A DNA stretch of 64,000 nucleotides from Emcibacter sp. SYSU 3D8 (GTDB lineage: Bacteria > Pseudomonadota > Alphaproteobacteria > SMXS01): assembly GCF_039655875.1 (NCBI RefSeq), contig NZ_JBBYXK010000001.1, forward strand, positions 496,001-560,000. The letters run 5' to 3'. Position 1 is the first letter of the stretch; each line of letters opens with the position of its first letter. A model generated the notes under the pieces. It had not been told where the DNA came from. It did not search any database and saw only the letters and a program-made list of their open reading frames with translations. The position numbers and the translations under genes were made by a program. Of the stretch, positions 1 to 8,624 are shown in pieces.

Positions 1-1054
1 CGTCGTAATACATCTTGTTGGGATCGGATTCGTGGGGCCGCTGGCGGAACATCATCATCCGGTCGGCGAAGGTGTTCAGCGTCAGGTTGGGGAAGATGTT
101 GTAGTGGTAGTCGTCGGTCAGCTGGTCGTCGTTCAGCTCGGAATAGTCGACGCCCAGCGCTTCCTGGTTCTCGCGCTTGAACACCTGGATGGCCCGGCGC
201 GCCTCGGAGACGCGGCCGCGGAACTCTTCCGGATTCATGCCCAGCGCCGTCATCTTGCTGGCGATGATCTCGGGCACCTCGTCCAGCTCCTCGCCAAGGC
301 GCGGGCTGTAGGTGTGGAACGGCACCAGATAGCGGTTGTGCTTGTCATAGAGGTCGATCTGCACGTCGACGTCATCGTTGTCGTAGAGCAGTTCCGGATG
401 GATGCACTGGACATGGTAGACCTCGTTGAACGCGTCCACCGACGTCTTCCAGTTGCAGTCCCAGTTGATGGTGACGTTCATCACCATGGCCATCTTCTCG
501 AAATGGTACGGGTCCAGGTGTTCGGGAATGATGTTCAGATAATCCAGCAGCGGCTCGGCGTCCGGGTTCATGTTGAACCACACGAAGCCGCCCCATGTAT
601 CGGTATGGATCGTCTTCAGGCTGAGCTGGTCCTTCGGGCAACCCTGGGTGAAGTCCTGCTCGTCGGGAACGCTGACCAGCCGGCCGGTCAGATCGTATTC
701 CCAGAAGTGATAGGCGCATTGCAGTGTGCGGGAATTGCCGGTCTTGTCGAACTTGACCTGGTTTCCGCGGTGGTTACAGACGTTGTAGAAGGTCCGCGCC
801 TTGCCATCCTCGCCGCGCACGATCAGCAGCGATTCAGGGCCGATCTCGGTGGTGATGTAATCGCCGGTCTCGGGAATTTCCTCCTCGCGGCAGCCGATCA
901 GCCAGGTCTTGGTCCACATGCGCTCCCATTCGAGCTGCATGAACTCCCTGGAGACGTAACGCTCCTTCGGAATGATCGCATTGCCGAGATCGGGCTCGGG
1001 CGCCTTTTCCGCCGGCGTGCCCGTGCTTTGATTGACCCTGATGACCGCGACCAT
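1..1054 (-). CDS. Rieske ring-hydroxylating oxygenase alpha subunit, copy 1 (3' end cut by window edge)
   Basis: About 351 codons of a non-haem iron oxygenase large subunit; the C-terminus lies beyond base 1. The N-terminus (MVAVIRVNQS) matches its two upstream neighbours and defines the ATG at 1054. The Rieske [2Fe-2S] signature CNH...CAYH (C-x-H-x17-C-x2-H) is present, as is the start of the catalytic domain with the Fe(II) ligand motif NEVYHVQCIHPEL. It is the last of three tandem paralogues and closest to copy 3. Family role: O2-dependent hydroxylation of an aromatic or alicyclic substrate, with electrons from a reductase or ferredoxin not seen here. Substrate unknown. Confidence 0.93.
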   Translation of the reverse strand, partial: MVAVIRVNQSTGTPAEKAPEPDLGNAIIPKERYVSREFMQLEWERMWTKTWLIGCREEEIPETGDYITTEIGPESLLIVRGEDGKARTFYNVCNHRGNQVKFDKTGNSRTLQCAYHFWEYDLTGRLVSVPDEQDFTQGCPKDQLSLKTIHTDTWGGFVWFNMNPDAEPLLDYLNIIPEHLDPYHFEKMAMVMNVTINWDCNWKTSVDAFNEVYHVQCIHPELLYDNDDVDVQIDLYDKHNRYLVPFHTYSPRLGEELDEVPEIIASKMTALGMNPEEFRGRVSEARRAIQVFKRENQEALGVDYSELNDDQLTDDYHYNIFPNLTLNTFADRMMMFRQRPHESDPNKMYYD

Positions 1055-1137
1055 TCGAAAACTCCAAATATCTGGCGACGTGTGCCCTTTGTGCCGCCTG
1101 CGGCAGCATCAGGCAACCTCATTCATACACAACTTTT

Positions 1138-2421
1138 TTATATCGCGATATACTTCATCAGTGTTTCATGCATATGCCGGATACGCCGCTCGATATGGCT
1201 GATCCACAGGCCCTGATAGGCAGATGAGTGCATGCCCTTCTGGATGTGCGGCAGATTTACCGAATCCTGGTCCAGCACAAGACCCAGCGACCGGTCACCG
1301 TGTCTGATGTGCTCGTGATCCGGCGCCCGCGGGCGCGTCTCGGCTTTCGTCAGCCGGCGCATGATCGACAGGTCGAAATACATCCGGTTCGGATCGGTCT
1401 CATGCGGCCGCTGGCGGAACATCATCAGCCGGTCGGCGAAGATGTTCATCGTGATGTTGGGAAAGACGAAATAGTGATAATCGTCCGACAACTGGTCGTC
1501 GCCGAGGCGGTTGTAGTCATAGCCCAACTCCTCCGCCGTCTCGCGCTTGTGGACCTGGAAGGCGCGGCGCACTGCGTCCACCCTGCCCCGGAACGCGGCC
1601 GGCTCCATGCCCAGGGCCAGCATGTCGGCGGCCATGATGTCGGGCACCTCCTGCAATTCGCCCACCCTCGGCGCGGGCCGCTGGAACGGGATCAGGTAGC
1701 GGCTGTGCCTGTCATAAAGGTCGATCTGCACATCCACGTCGTCGTGCAGATAGGACAGTTCCGGATGGATGCAGGCCGTGTGGTAATATTCGTTGAATGC
1801 ATCGACCGAGGCCTTCCAGTTGCAGTCCCAGTCGACGGTGAGGTTCATCACCATCGCCATCTTCCCGAACTCGTAGGGATCGAGGTGTTCGGGAATGATG
1901 CCCAGATAGTCGCCCAGCGGCTCGGAATCCGGGTTCAGGTTGAACCAGACGAAACCACCCCAGGTATCGGTCTTCACGGCCTTCAGGCTGAGTTGATCTT
2001 TCGGACAGCCCTGGGTGAAGTCCTGTTCGTCCGGCACGGCGACCAACCGGCCGGTCAGGTCGTATTCCCAGAAATGGTACGCGCATTGCAGCGTGCGTGA
2101 ATTGCCGCACTGGTCGAACTTGACCTGGTTTCCGCGGTGGTTGCAGACGTTGTAGAAGGTCCGCGCCTTGCCGTCCTCGCCGCGCACGATCAGCAGCGAT
2201 TCCGTGCCGATCGACGTGGTGACATAATCGCCCGTTTCCGGAATCTCCTCCTCGCGGCAACCGACCAGCCAAACCCTGGTCCACATGCGCTCCCATTCGA
2301 GCCGCATGAACTCGGGCGATATGTAACGGTCCTTCGGGATGATCGCATGGCCCATATCGGGCTCGGGCGCCTTCGCGACGGGCGTGCCGCCCAGCTTCTC
2401 GATGCGCGTGATCGCGACCAT
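1138..2421 (-). CDS. Rieske ring-hydroxylating oxygenase alpha subunit, copy 2
   Basis: A 427-residue alpha subunit. I place the start at MVAITRIEK, which aligns with both neighbours and follows GGGGAGACGGTTC; an in-frame upstream ATG would add 13 unrelated residues. It has the Rieske ligands CNH and CAYH and the mononuclear-iron motif NEYYHTACIHPEL; the family's third (Asp) ligand should lie near GLVLDQDSVN. It is the most divergent copy: the region after the iron site differs from copies 1 and 3, as if substrate specificity had changed. An intrinsic terminator lies between copy 3 and this gene, so it may be expressed at a different level from copy 3. Confidence 0.95.
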   Translation of the reverse strand: MVAITRIEKLGGTPVAKAPEPDMGHAIIPKDRYISPEFMRLEWERMWTRVWLVGCREEEIPETGDYVTTSIGTESLLIVRGEDGKARTFYNVCNHRGNQVKFDQCGNSRTLQCAYHFWEYDLTGRLVAVPDEQDFTQGCPKDQLSLKAVKTDTWGGFVWFNLNPDSEPLGDYLGIIPEHLDPYEFGKMAMVMNLTVDWDCNWKASVDAFNEYYHTACIHPELSYLHDDVDVQIDLYDRHSRYLIPFQRPAPRVGELQEVPDIMAADMLALGMEPAAFRGRVDAVRRAFQVHKRETAEELGYDYNRLGDDQLSDDYHYFVFPNITMNIFADRLMMFRQRPHETDPNRMYFDLSIMRRLTKAETRPRAPDHEHIRHGDRSLGLVLDQDSVNLPHIQKGMHSSAYQGLWISHIERRIRHMHETLMKYIAI

Positions 2422-2458
2422 GAACCGTCTCCCCGTTGCGTTCCATGACCACTGTCGC

Positions 2459-2495
2459 AAAAAAACAGGCGGCCGACCAGATGGCCGACCGCCTG
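2459..2495 (-). terminator. Intrinsic terminator between Rieske copies 3 and 2
   Basis: Read on the minus strand, a 14-bp stem (CAGGCGGTCGGCCA with TGGTCGGCCGCCTG, two G-U pairs) closes on a very short loop and is followed by seven T. It begins 26 nt after the stop of copy 3 and ends 37 nt before the start of copy 2. The structure is that of a factor-independent terminator, so copies 2 and 1 are either attenuated or have their own promoter. Confidence 0.85.
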
Positions 2496-2520
2496 AATTT
2501 GCTGACGATGAAGCCGGCGC

Positions 2521-3825
2521 TTACGCGTCGTTGGCGTATTCGCCGTTGATGTAATCCATCAGGGTCTTGTGCATGTGGCGGATGCGGCGCTCCTGGCTGG
2601 AGATCCACAGGCCCTTGTAAGCCACGGAATTCATGCCCTTCTGCACATGCGGCAGGTTGACCGAATCCTGGTCGAGGACGAGGCCGAGCGAGCGCTCGCC
2701 GTGATTGACAAGTTCGTAGTCAGGCAGCGGCGGTACCGGCTTGCCCTTGGGAATCGTCACGAACATCTGCACGTCGTAGTACATCTTGTTCGGGTCGGAT
2801 TCGTGCGGGCGCTGCCGGAACATCATCATGGATTCTGCCATGACGTTCATCGTGATGTTCGGGAAAATCATGTAGTGATAATCGTCCGACAGCTGGTCAT
2901 CGTTGAACCCGGAATAGTCGATGCCCATCTTCTCGCCGTTTTCGCGCTTGTATTCCTGCACCGCGCGGCGGATTTCCGGCACCCGGCCCTCGAACTGGGC
3001 AGGATCCATGCCGATAGCCCGCAGCTCGTCGGCGAGCGCTTCCGGCACTTCCTGCAGGTCCTCGTTGAGACGCGGGCTGTAGGTCTTGAACGGCACCAGG
3101 TAGCGGTTGTGGCGCTCGTACAGGTCGATCTGGATGTCCACGTCGTCGATCGTATAGGACAGTTCCGGATGGATGCACTGGACGTGATACACCTCGTTGA
3201 ACGCGTCCACCGACGTCTTCCAGTTGCAGTCCCATTTGACGGTGACGTTCATCACCATCGCCATGTTCTCGAAGTGATAGGGATCAAGGTGCTGCGGGAT
3301 CACGCCCAGATATTCGCTGAGCGGCTCGGCGTCGGGGTTCATGTTGAACCACACGAAGCCGCCCCAGGTTTCGGTCTTGATGGCCTTCAGGCTGAGCTGG
3401 TCCTTGGGACAGCCCTGGGTGAAGTCCTGCTCGTCCGGTACGCTGATCAGCTTGCCAGTCAGGTCATATTCCCAGAAATGATAGGCGCATTGCAGGGTGC
3501 GGGAGTTGCCGCACTGGTCGAACTTCACCTGGTTTCCGCGGTGGTTGCAGACGTTGTAGAACGTGCGCGCCTTGCCGTCCTCGCCGCGGACGATCAGCAG
3601 CGATTCCGGGCCGATCTCGGTGGTGATGTAGTCACCGGTCTCGGGGATTTCCTGTTCGCGGCAGCCAACCAGCCAGACCTTGGTCCACAGCCGGTCCCAT
3701 TCGAGCTGCATGAACTCCTTGGAAATATAGCGCTCCTTGGGAATGATCTCCGAGCCGAGATTGGGCTCGGGCGCCTTCTCGGCCGGCGTATGAACGCTTT
3801 CCTTGACCCGGGTAATCGCAACCAT
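2521..3825 (-). CDS. Rieske ring-hydroxylating oxygenase alpha subunit, copy 3
   Basis: A 434-residue protein, full length for the family. Rieske ligands are C93, H95, C113 and H116; His214 and His219 in NEVYHVQCIHPEL fit the 2-His part of the catalytic iron site, with the acidic ligand expected in GLVLDQDSVN (about 381-390). It is the first Rieske gene in transcription order, 45 bp after the crotonase, with AGGAGTTCAAG as ribosome-binding site. The soluble alpha subunit should receive electrons from a ferredoxin or reductase and oxidise a ring or C-H bond. No beta subunit, ferredoxin or reductase is visible in the window, so it is probably an alpha-only oxygenase. Confidence 0.95.
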   Translation of the reverse strand: MVAITRVKESVHTPAEKAPEPNLGSEIIPKERYISKEFMQLEWDRLWTKVWLVGCREQEIPETGDYITTEIGPESLLIVRGEDGKARTFYNVCNHRGNQVKFDQCGNSRTLQCAYHFWEYDLTGKLISVPDEQDFTQGCPKDQLSLKAIKTETWGGFVWFNMNPDAEPLSEYLGVIPQHLDPYHFENMAMVMNVTVKWDCNWKTSVDAFNEVYHVQCIHPELSYTIDDVDIQIDLYERHNRYLVPFKTYSPRLNEDLQEVPEALADELRAIGMDPAQFEGRVPEIRRAVQEYKRENGEKMGIDYSGFNDDQLSDDYHYMIFPNITMNVMAESMMMFRQRPHESDPNKMYYDVQMFVTIPKGKPVPPLPDYELVNHGERSLGLVLDQDSVNLPHVQKGMNSVAYKGLWISSQERRIRHMHKTLMDYINGEYANDA

Positions 3826-3870
3826 CTTGAACTCCTTCTGAACCTCGTTTCCCCTTGCGGGGCCAGCCGC

Positions 3871-4722
3871 TTACTCGGCGGCCTTGATATCTTCCCTGAA
3901 CTGCTCCGGCAGCCCTTCACGGCGTACGGCGCGCGTCTCCATCTCGAAATTGTGCGCATGGCACATATGGTGCAGGGCAATGACCGTGTCCATGGTCGAG
4001 CGCTGCCCCATGTTGTCCTGCGCGACGTTGACCGCCTGTTTGGTTAACTTAAGCGCGAACGCCGGTTTTTCCGCAATTCTTTTCGCCATGGCAAGACTGA
4101 ATTCCTCCAGCTCCGGCCGCGGCACCACATGATTGACCATGCCGAGGCGCCGCGCTTCATCGGCGCTCCACCAATCGGCGGTGAACAGCAGCTCCTTGGC
4201 CTTGCGGATACCCAGCTCGTAGGGATGGTTGAAATACTCGACGCCGCAGACGCCCATATTGACCACCGGATCCATGAAGGCGGCATCGTCGCTGGCGATG
4301 ATGATGTCGCAAACCCAGGCGAGCATCAGGCCGCCGGCGATGCACTTGCCCTGCACCATGGCGATGGTCGGCTTGGGAAAATCGCGCCAGCGGCGGCACA
4401 TTCCCAGGAACACTTCCTGCTCGAAGCTGTAGCGGCTGTGGACGCCGCCTTCGGTCGAGGGCACCCAGGTGCCGATCGCCGTGTCCTCGCGCGGGCCGAA
4501 GCCCCGCAGGTCGTGGCCGGACGAGAAATGCGGCCCCTCGCCGCCGAACAGCACCACCTTGATGTCCTCGTCCCGCGCGGCGAGATCGAAGCAGGCGTTC
4601 AAATCATAGGTCAGCCGGTTGTTCTGCGCATTCCGCTGGGCCGGCCGATTCTGCATGATCCGGGCAATGTGCGGCGCCACGACCTCGTAGGTCGCGGTCT
4701 CGAATTCCTTCTTCATTCCCAT
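3871..4722 (-). CDS. Enoyl-CoA hydratase/isomerase (crotonase) family protein
   Basis: A 283-residue crotonase-fold protein. The oxyanion-hole segments FSSGHDL and GKCIAGGLMLA are clear. By eye-alignment to rat enoyl-CoA hydratase the second catalytic glutamate is kept (AKELLFTADWW), while the first falls on valine in MDPVVNMG. It may therefore not be a classical hydratase; isomerase, hydrolase or C-C lyase chemistry is possible. It sits between the aldehyde dehydrogenase and the Rieske genes in the same orientation (37- and 45-bp gaps), so it likely acts in the same pathway. Start at MGMKKEF; the second Met two codons on is equally possible. Confidence 0.88.
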   Translation of the reverse strand: MGMKKEFETATYEVVAPHIARIMQNRPAQRNAQNNRLTYDLNACFDLAARDEDIKVVLFGGEGPHFSSGHDLRGFGPREDTAIGTWVPSTEGGVHSRYSFEQEVFLGMCRRWRDFPKPTIAMVQGKCIAGGLMLAWVCDIIIASDDAAFMDPVVNMGVCGVEYFNHPYELGIRKAKELLFTADWWSADEARRLGMVNHVVPRPELEEFSLAMAKRIAEKPAFALKLTKQAVNVAQDNMGQRSTMDTVIALHHMCHAHNFEMETRAVRREGLPEQFREDIKAAE

Positions 4723-4759
4723 ACTCCCAATATGTAGCGCCGCACGCCGAATATCCCCG

Positions 4760-6262
4760 TCAGAGGGCGACAGCCACCGATTTCACTTCAGTATAGGCCT
4801 CGATCCCGTCGAAGCCCATCTCCCGGCCCCAGCCGGATTCCTTGTAGCCGCCGAACGGCAGCGACATGTCGGATGCGCCGTGACAGTTGATCCAGACGCT
4901 GCCTGCACGAATCTGCGCCGCCAGACGGTGCGCCCGGCTGATATCGCGGGTCCAGATGCTGGCCGCCAGCCCATAGCGCGTGTCGTTGGCGAGCCGCGCC
5001 ACTTCGTCCAGGTCGGCCACCGGCTGAACCGTGATCACCGGACCGAAAATCTCCTCGCGGTTGACGCGCATCTCCTGGGTGGTGTTGACCAGGATGGTCG
5101 GCTCGATGAAGTAGCCGGAATTGCCAACCCGCTTGCCGCCGCTGGCGATCTCGGCGCCCTCGTCGAGGCCGGCCTGGATCATGGACGACACCTTGTCGTG
5201 CTGTTCCTGCGACACCAGCGGCCCCATGCGGGTATCGGCCGCCATGCCGGGACCAACCTTGAACTGCTGCGCCGCAGCCGACAGGCCCTCGACCACGCTG
5301 TCGAACGCCGACTTCTCGACGTAGAGCCGGGTGGCGGCGATGCAAACCTGGCCGCTGTTGAAGAACGCCGCGTTGGCGAGGCCAGGCACGGTGCGCTTCA
5401 TGTCGGCGTCGGCGAAGACGATGGTCGGCGACTTGCCGCCCAGCTCCAGCGTGACCTTCTTCAGGTTGCTCTGGGCGGCCGAGGCGGCGATCAGCCGGCC
5501 CACATCGGTCGAGCCGGTGAAGGCGACCTTGTCGACATCGGGATGCGACGAGATCGCCGCGCCGGCGGTGTGGCCGAAGCCGGTGACGATATTGACGACG
5601 CCGGGCGGAAACCCGGCCTCGACGATCAGCTCGCCCAGCTTGATGGCGGTCAGCGGCGTCTGCTCGGCGGGCTTCAGCACCACGGTGCAGCCGGTCGCCA
5701 GCGCCGGCGCCAGCTTCCACGACGCCATCAGCAGCGGAAAGTTCCACGGCACGATCTGGCCGCAGACGCCGATCGGCTCGCGCCGGACATAGGCGTGGAA
5801 CTGCTGGAACGGGTTGGACGGCGTCACCGTCTTGCCCTCGATCTTGGTGCAATAGCCGGCGTAGTAGCGGAACGCCTCGGCCGACGACATGACGTCGACC
5901 ATCTTCGACAGCGAGAACGGCTTGCCGTTGTCCAGCGTCTCCAACTCGGCCAGTTCCTCGATATTGTCCTCGATCAGGTCGGCCAGTTTCCAGATCAGGC
6001 GGGCGCGCTTGGACGGCGGCATGGCGGCCCAGTCGGGCGTCTCGAAGGCGCGGCGCGCGGCCTTGACCGCGTCGTCCACATCGGCCTTCTCGGACGCGGC
6101 GCAACGGGCGATGACGCCCCCTGTGGCCGGATTGACCACGTCGAAGGTGCCGCCATCGCGGGCGTCGACCCATTCGTTGTTGATCAGGTTCTTGCGGTTC
6201 TGGGCGAGGAACGCGCCGACCTTCGGGTTGGTCGCCGCCTGCTCGAGCGCTGCATCCGCCAT
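4760..6262 (-). CDS. NAD(P)+-dependent aldehyde dehydrogenase
   Basis: A 500-residue ALDH-superfamily enzyme with Asn174 (VPWNFPLL), Lys197 (LKPAEQTP), Glu273 (LELGGKSP) and nucleophile Cys307 (NSGQVCIAA), all at expected spacing. Start chosen at MADAALEQ because the in-frame extension upstream (40 codons) looks non-coding and family members begin here. It oxidises an aldehyde to a carboxylic acid. As first gene of the minus-strand run towards the Rieske oxygenases it probably processes an aldehyde made or consumed by that pathway. It is transcribed divergently from the Rid-family gene across a 233-bp gap in which I could not identify a convincing promoter box. Confidence 0.95.
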   Translation of the reverse strand: MADAALEQAATNPKVGAFLAQNRKNLINNEWVDARDGGTFDVVNPATGGVIARCAASEKADVDDAVKAARRAFETPDWAAMPPSKRARLIWKLADLIEDNIEELAELETLDNGKPFSLSKMVDVMSSAEAFRYYAGYCTKIEGKTVTPSNPFQQFHAYVRREPIGVCGQIVPWNFPLLMASWKLAPALATGCTVVLKPAEQTPLTAIKLGELIVEAGFPPGVVNIVTGFGHTAGAAISSHPDVDKVAFTGSTDVGRLIAASAAQSNLKKVTLELGGKSPTIVFADADMKRTVPGLANAAFFNSGQVCIAATRLYVEKSAFDSVVEGLSAAAQQFKVGPGMAADTRMGPLVSQEQHDKVSSMIQAGLDEGAEIASGGKRVGNSGYFIEPTILVNTTQEMRVNREEIFGPVITVQPVADLDEVARLANDTRYGLAASIWTRDISRAHRLAAQIRAGSVWINCHGASDMSLPFGGYKESGWGREMGFDGIEAYTEVKSVAVAL

Positions 6263-6495
6263 GGTCTTCTCCACGTCAATACGGGAAGGCAAGGCTTCCC
6301 TGTGCCAATGTCTGGAAAAGCCGGCGTGGGTCTTCCCTCCCCACCCTGCTTCGCGCGGCAGTCTACGGCCCGGTCCGGGCAAATTCCATATTTATCGCCT
6401 TGCCGGCTTGCTATGGTAGCCGCCGGTTTCCTTGGCAAACTAGGCCATGGACTACAAAAGTCAATCGTGAATGGAAATTTAGGGGAGATTGTTCA

Positions 6496-6885
6496 ATGGT
6501 CGGCAAACCCATCATTCCCGCCAGCATGCGGGGCAGTTACGAAGCGTTCCAGTTCGCCCCTGCGACCCGCGTCGGCGACCTGCTGATCCTGTCTGGCCAG
6601 ATCGGCGTCGGCCCGGACGGCAACGCCATCGCCGATCTGGAGGCCCAGTTCACCCGCGCCTTCGAACAGATCGGCGAGATCCTGCACGAGGCCGGCCTGT
6701 CGTTCGACAACATCGTCGACCTGCACACCTTCCATGTGGGTCTCCAGGCGCATCTGGGGAAGTTCATGAAGGTGAAGGCCAAATACATCACCGAGCCGTT
6801 CCCGTCCTGGACGGCCATCGGCGTGGTGGAGCTGGCGTTGCCGGGCATCGCCGTCGAGATCAAGGCGACGGCGGCGTACAACTAA
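6496..6885 (+). CDS. Rid (YjgF/YER057c/UK114) family protein
   Basis: A 129-residue protein with the Rid fold pattern (VGDLLILSGQIGVGPDG, then FPSWTAIGVVELALPG and a closing VEIKATAAY). Start at MVGKPIIPAS follows AGGGGAGATTGTTC; upstream in-frame codons are discarded. Canonical RidA deaminates enamine/imine intermediates using an arginine in a motif near A-R-S-x-V-x-V; here that segment reads TAIGVVEL, without arginine, so it belongs with the non-RidA subfamilies (Rid4-7 type). Such proteins often sit in catabolic clusters, as here, opposite the ALDH/Rieske operon. Exact reaction unknown. Confidence 0.9.
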   Translation: MVGKPIIPASMRGSYEAFQFAPATRVGDLLILSGQIGVGPDGNAIADLEAQFTRAFEQIGEILHEAGLSFDNIVDLHTFHVGLQAHLGKFMKVKAKYITEPFPSWTAIGVVELALPGIAVEIKATAAYN

Positions 6886-6927
6886 AAAAATATCGTCATC
6901 CACGCGCCCGCGTGAATGACGATATTT
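6884..6927 (-). terminator. Strong hairpin terminator between convergent genes
   Basis: A perfect 12-bp inverted repeat (AAATATCGTCAT / ATGACGATATTT) with an inner CACGCG/CGCGTG helix. Seven A at 6884-6890 become a T-tract on the minus strand, so it is best read as the terminator of the minus-strand acyl-CoA ligase; it may also stop plus-strand transcription from the Rid gene. The core resembles the short GTCATTC...GAATGAC palindromes often dispersed in proteobacterial genomes. Confidence 0.8.
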
Positions 6928-6940
6928 GAGGTAGAGCGCC

Positions 6941-8506
6941 CTACCCCACCCGCCTCACATGCCCGGCCCAGTACGGCTCCCGCAACTCCTTCTTCAGCAA
7001 CTTGCCTGAGGGGTTGCGCGGCAGTACGTCGATGAAATCCACCGACTTGGGCACCTTGTAGCCGCCGATGCGGGTGCGGGCGAAGGCGATGAGCTCCGGT
7101 TCGGTCACGGCTGCGCCGGGTTCGAGGACCACGACGGCCTTGACCTCCTCGCCCCAACGCTCGCTGGGCACGCCGATCACCGCCACGTCGGAGACGGCCG
7201 GGTGGTGCGACAGGGCGCTTTCCACCTCGGCGGGATAGATGTTCTCGCCGCCGGAGACGATCATGTCCTTCACCCGGTCGTGTATGTAGATGAATCCTTC
7301 CTCGTCCATGTAGCCGGCGTCGCCCGAATGGTACCAGCCGCCCCGCATGGCCATGGCGGTTTCCTCGGGCATGTTCCAGTAGCCCTTCATCAGCCAGGGC
7401 GCCTTGATGAGGATCTCACCCACCTGCCCGCGCGGCAGCTCCTCGTCGTTCCCGTCGCCGATGATCACCTGCGACCCCGGAAACGGGATACCGCAGCTGC
7501 GCAGCCGGGGCGAGCCCGCCACGTGCTGCTCCGGCGGCAGGTAGGTGATGGTGCCGCTCGCCTCGGTCATGCCGTAGCGCTGCACGAACGGACAGTTGAA
7601 GGTGGCCATGGCGCGCACCAGCACGTCCTCGGGGATCGGCGAGGCGCCGTAATGGACCACGCGGACATGAGAGAAGTCGGCGCCCCTCGCCGCCTCGTGC
7701 GACAGCATGGTGCGCAGCACGGCCGGCACCACGAAGACGTTGTTGACCTTGTACTTCTGGATCGCCTCGATGATCGCGCCGGCATCGGCCTGCGCCAGGA
7801 TCACCTGCGTCGCACCGTGATAGAAGCCCTGGAAGCCCCATCCCGTGCCGCCCACATGGAATACCGGCATGGGGATCATCGCCACCTCGTCATCGCCCCA
7901 CTGGGCCCAGGCCTCGCCGGTGCTGAGATAGCCCAGCCGCTGGGCGATCAGGCCGGTATGCATGATCTGCACGCCCTTCGGCACGCCGGTGGTGCCGGAG
8001 GTATAGAGCTGGACGCAGACATCCTCGGGCACTGACGGCACCACCGGATCGACATCGGACTGCCGGTCGCGCCATGAATCATATTCCTCGAGGCCGTCCT
8101 GCGCCGCACCCATGACGATGATCTTGCGGACGCTGCCCGCGTCGATGCGGCGCACCAGGCCAAGGAATTCCGGCTCGACGAACAGGATCTCGGCCTGGGC
8201 GTCGCCACAGATATACTCGATCTCCGGCGCCGCCAGGCGCGAGTTGATGGCGACCATCACCACATTGGCCTTGGCCGCGCCGAACAGCAGCTGGAAATAG
8301 AGGTCCGAGTTCTTGCCCAGATAGCCGATCCGCCCCTGCGGCCCGACGCCCTCGGCGATCAGGCCGGTGGCGACGCGGGTGCAGTACCGGTCGAACTCGG
8401 CCCACGACACCAAGCGGTCCTCGAAGATGGTGCATGTCCGCTGCGGGCGAAGGCGCGCCCAATGGCGCGGAACGTCGGCGAGCACATGGATGCCGTCGAT
8501 GAGCAT
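6941..8506 (-). CDS. AMP-dependent acyl-CoA synthetase, copy A
   Basis: A 521-residue ANL-superfamily enzyme. The AMP-binding P-loop YTSGTTGVPKG is at 168-178, the adenine motif RYGMTEASG follows, then the hinge/ribose region YHSGDAGYMDEEGF and RVKDMIVSGGENIYP, and the C-terminal lysine in NPSGKLLKKE (about 502). It activates a carboxylic acid to its acyl-CoA with ATP. It is a close tandem paralogue of the gene at 8625-10193: both begin with M-[LP]-I-D and end in a nearly identical KKELREPYWAG tail. The pair probably handles related substrates or successive pathway acids. Confidence 0.93.
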   Translation of the reverse strand: MLIDGIHVLADVPRHWARLRPQRTCTIFEDRLVSWAEFDRYCTRVATGLIAEGVGPQGRIGYLGKNSDLYFQLLFGAAKANVVMVAINSRLAAPEIEYICGDAQAEILFVEPEFLGLVRRIDAGSVRKIIVMGAAQDGLEEYDSWRDRQSDVDPVVPSVPEDVCVQLYTSGTTGVPKGVQIMHTGLIAQRLGYLSTGEAWAQWGDDEVAMIPMPVFHVGGTGWGFQGFYHGATQVILAQADAGAIIEAIQKYKVNNVFVVPAVLRTMLSHEAARGADFSHVRVVHYGASPIPEDVLVRAMATFNCPFVQRYGMTEASGTITYLPPEQHVAGSPRLRSCGIPFPGSQVIIGDGNDEELPRGQVGEILIKAPWLMKGYWNMPEETAMAMRGGWYHSGDAGYMDEEGFIYIHDRVKDMIVSGGENIYPAEVESALSHHPAVSDVAVIGVPSERWGEEVKAVVVLEPGAAVTEPELIAFARTRIGGYKVPKSVDFIDVLPRNPSGKLLKKELREPYWAGHVRRVG

Positions 8507-8598
8507 CGTAGGATTCCTGCGGGAATTGTCAGTTTGCCTCTATTACGGGGAGCCTCCCGGATGGGCAATAGGCACGTGTGTCTGATCCAAACTCAAAT

Positions 8599-8616
8599 CG
8601 TCATCCCGGGATGACG
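8599..8616. repeat. 18-bp perfect palindrome between the two acyl-CoA ligases
   Basis: CGTCATCCCGGGATGACG is perfectly self-complementary. It lies just 3' of ligase B on the minus strand (stop at 8625) but lacks a good T-tract. It shares the TCGTCATCC core with the terminator at 6884-6927, so both may be members of one dispersed palindromic family or remnants duplicated along with the ligase gene. Confidence 0.5.
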
Positions 8617-8624
8617 GCTGATGT

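Noticed and set aside
4880..6586. A 568-codon plus-strand open frame opposite the aldehyde dehydrogenase.
   Set aside because: Antisense to a fully conserved ALDH; no motif. Its end overlaps the real Rid gene in another frame.
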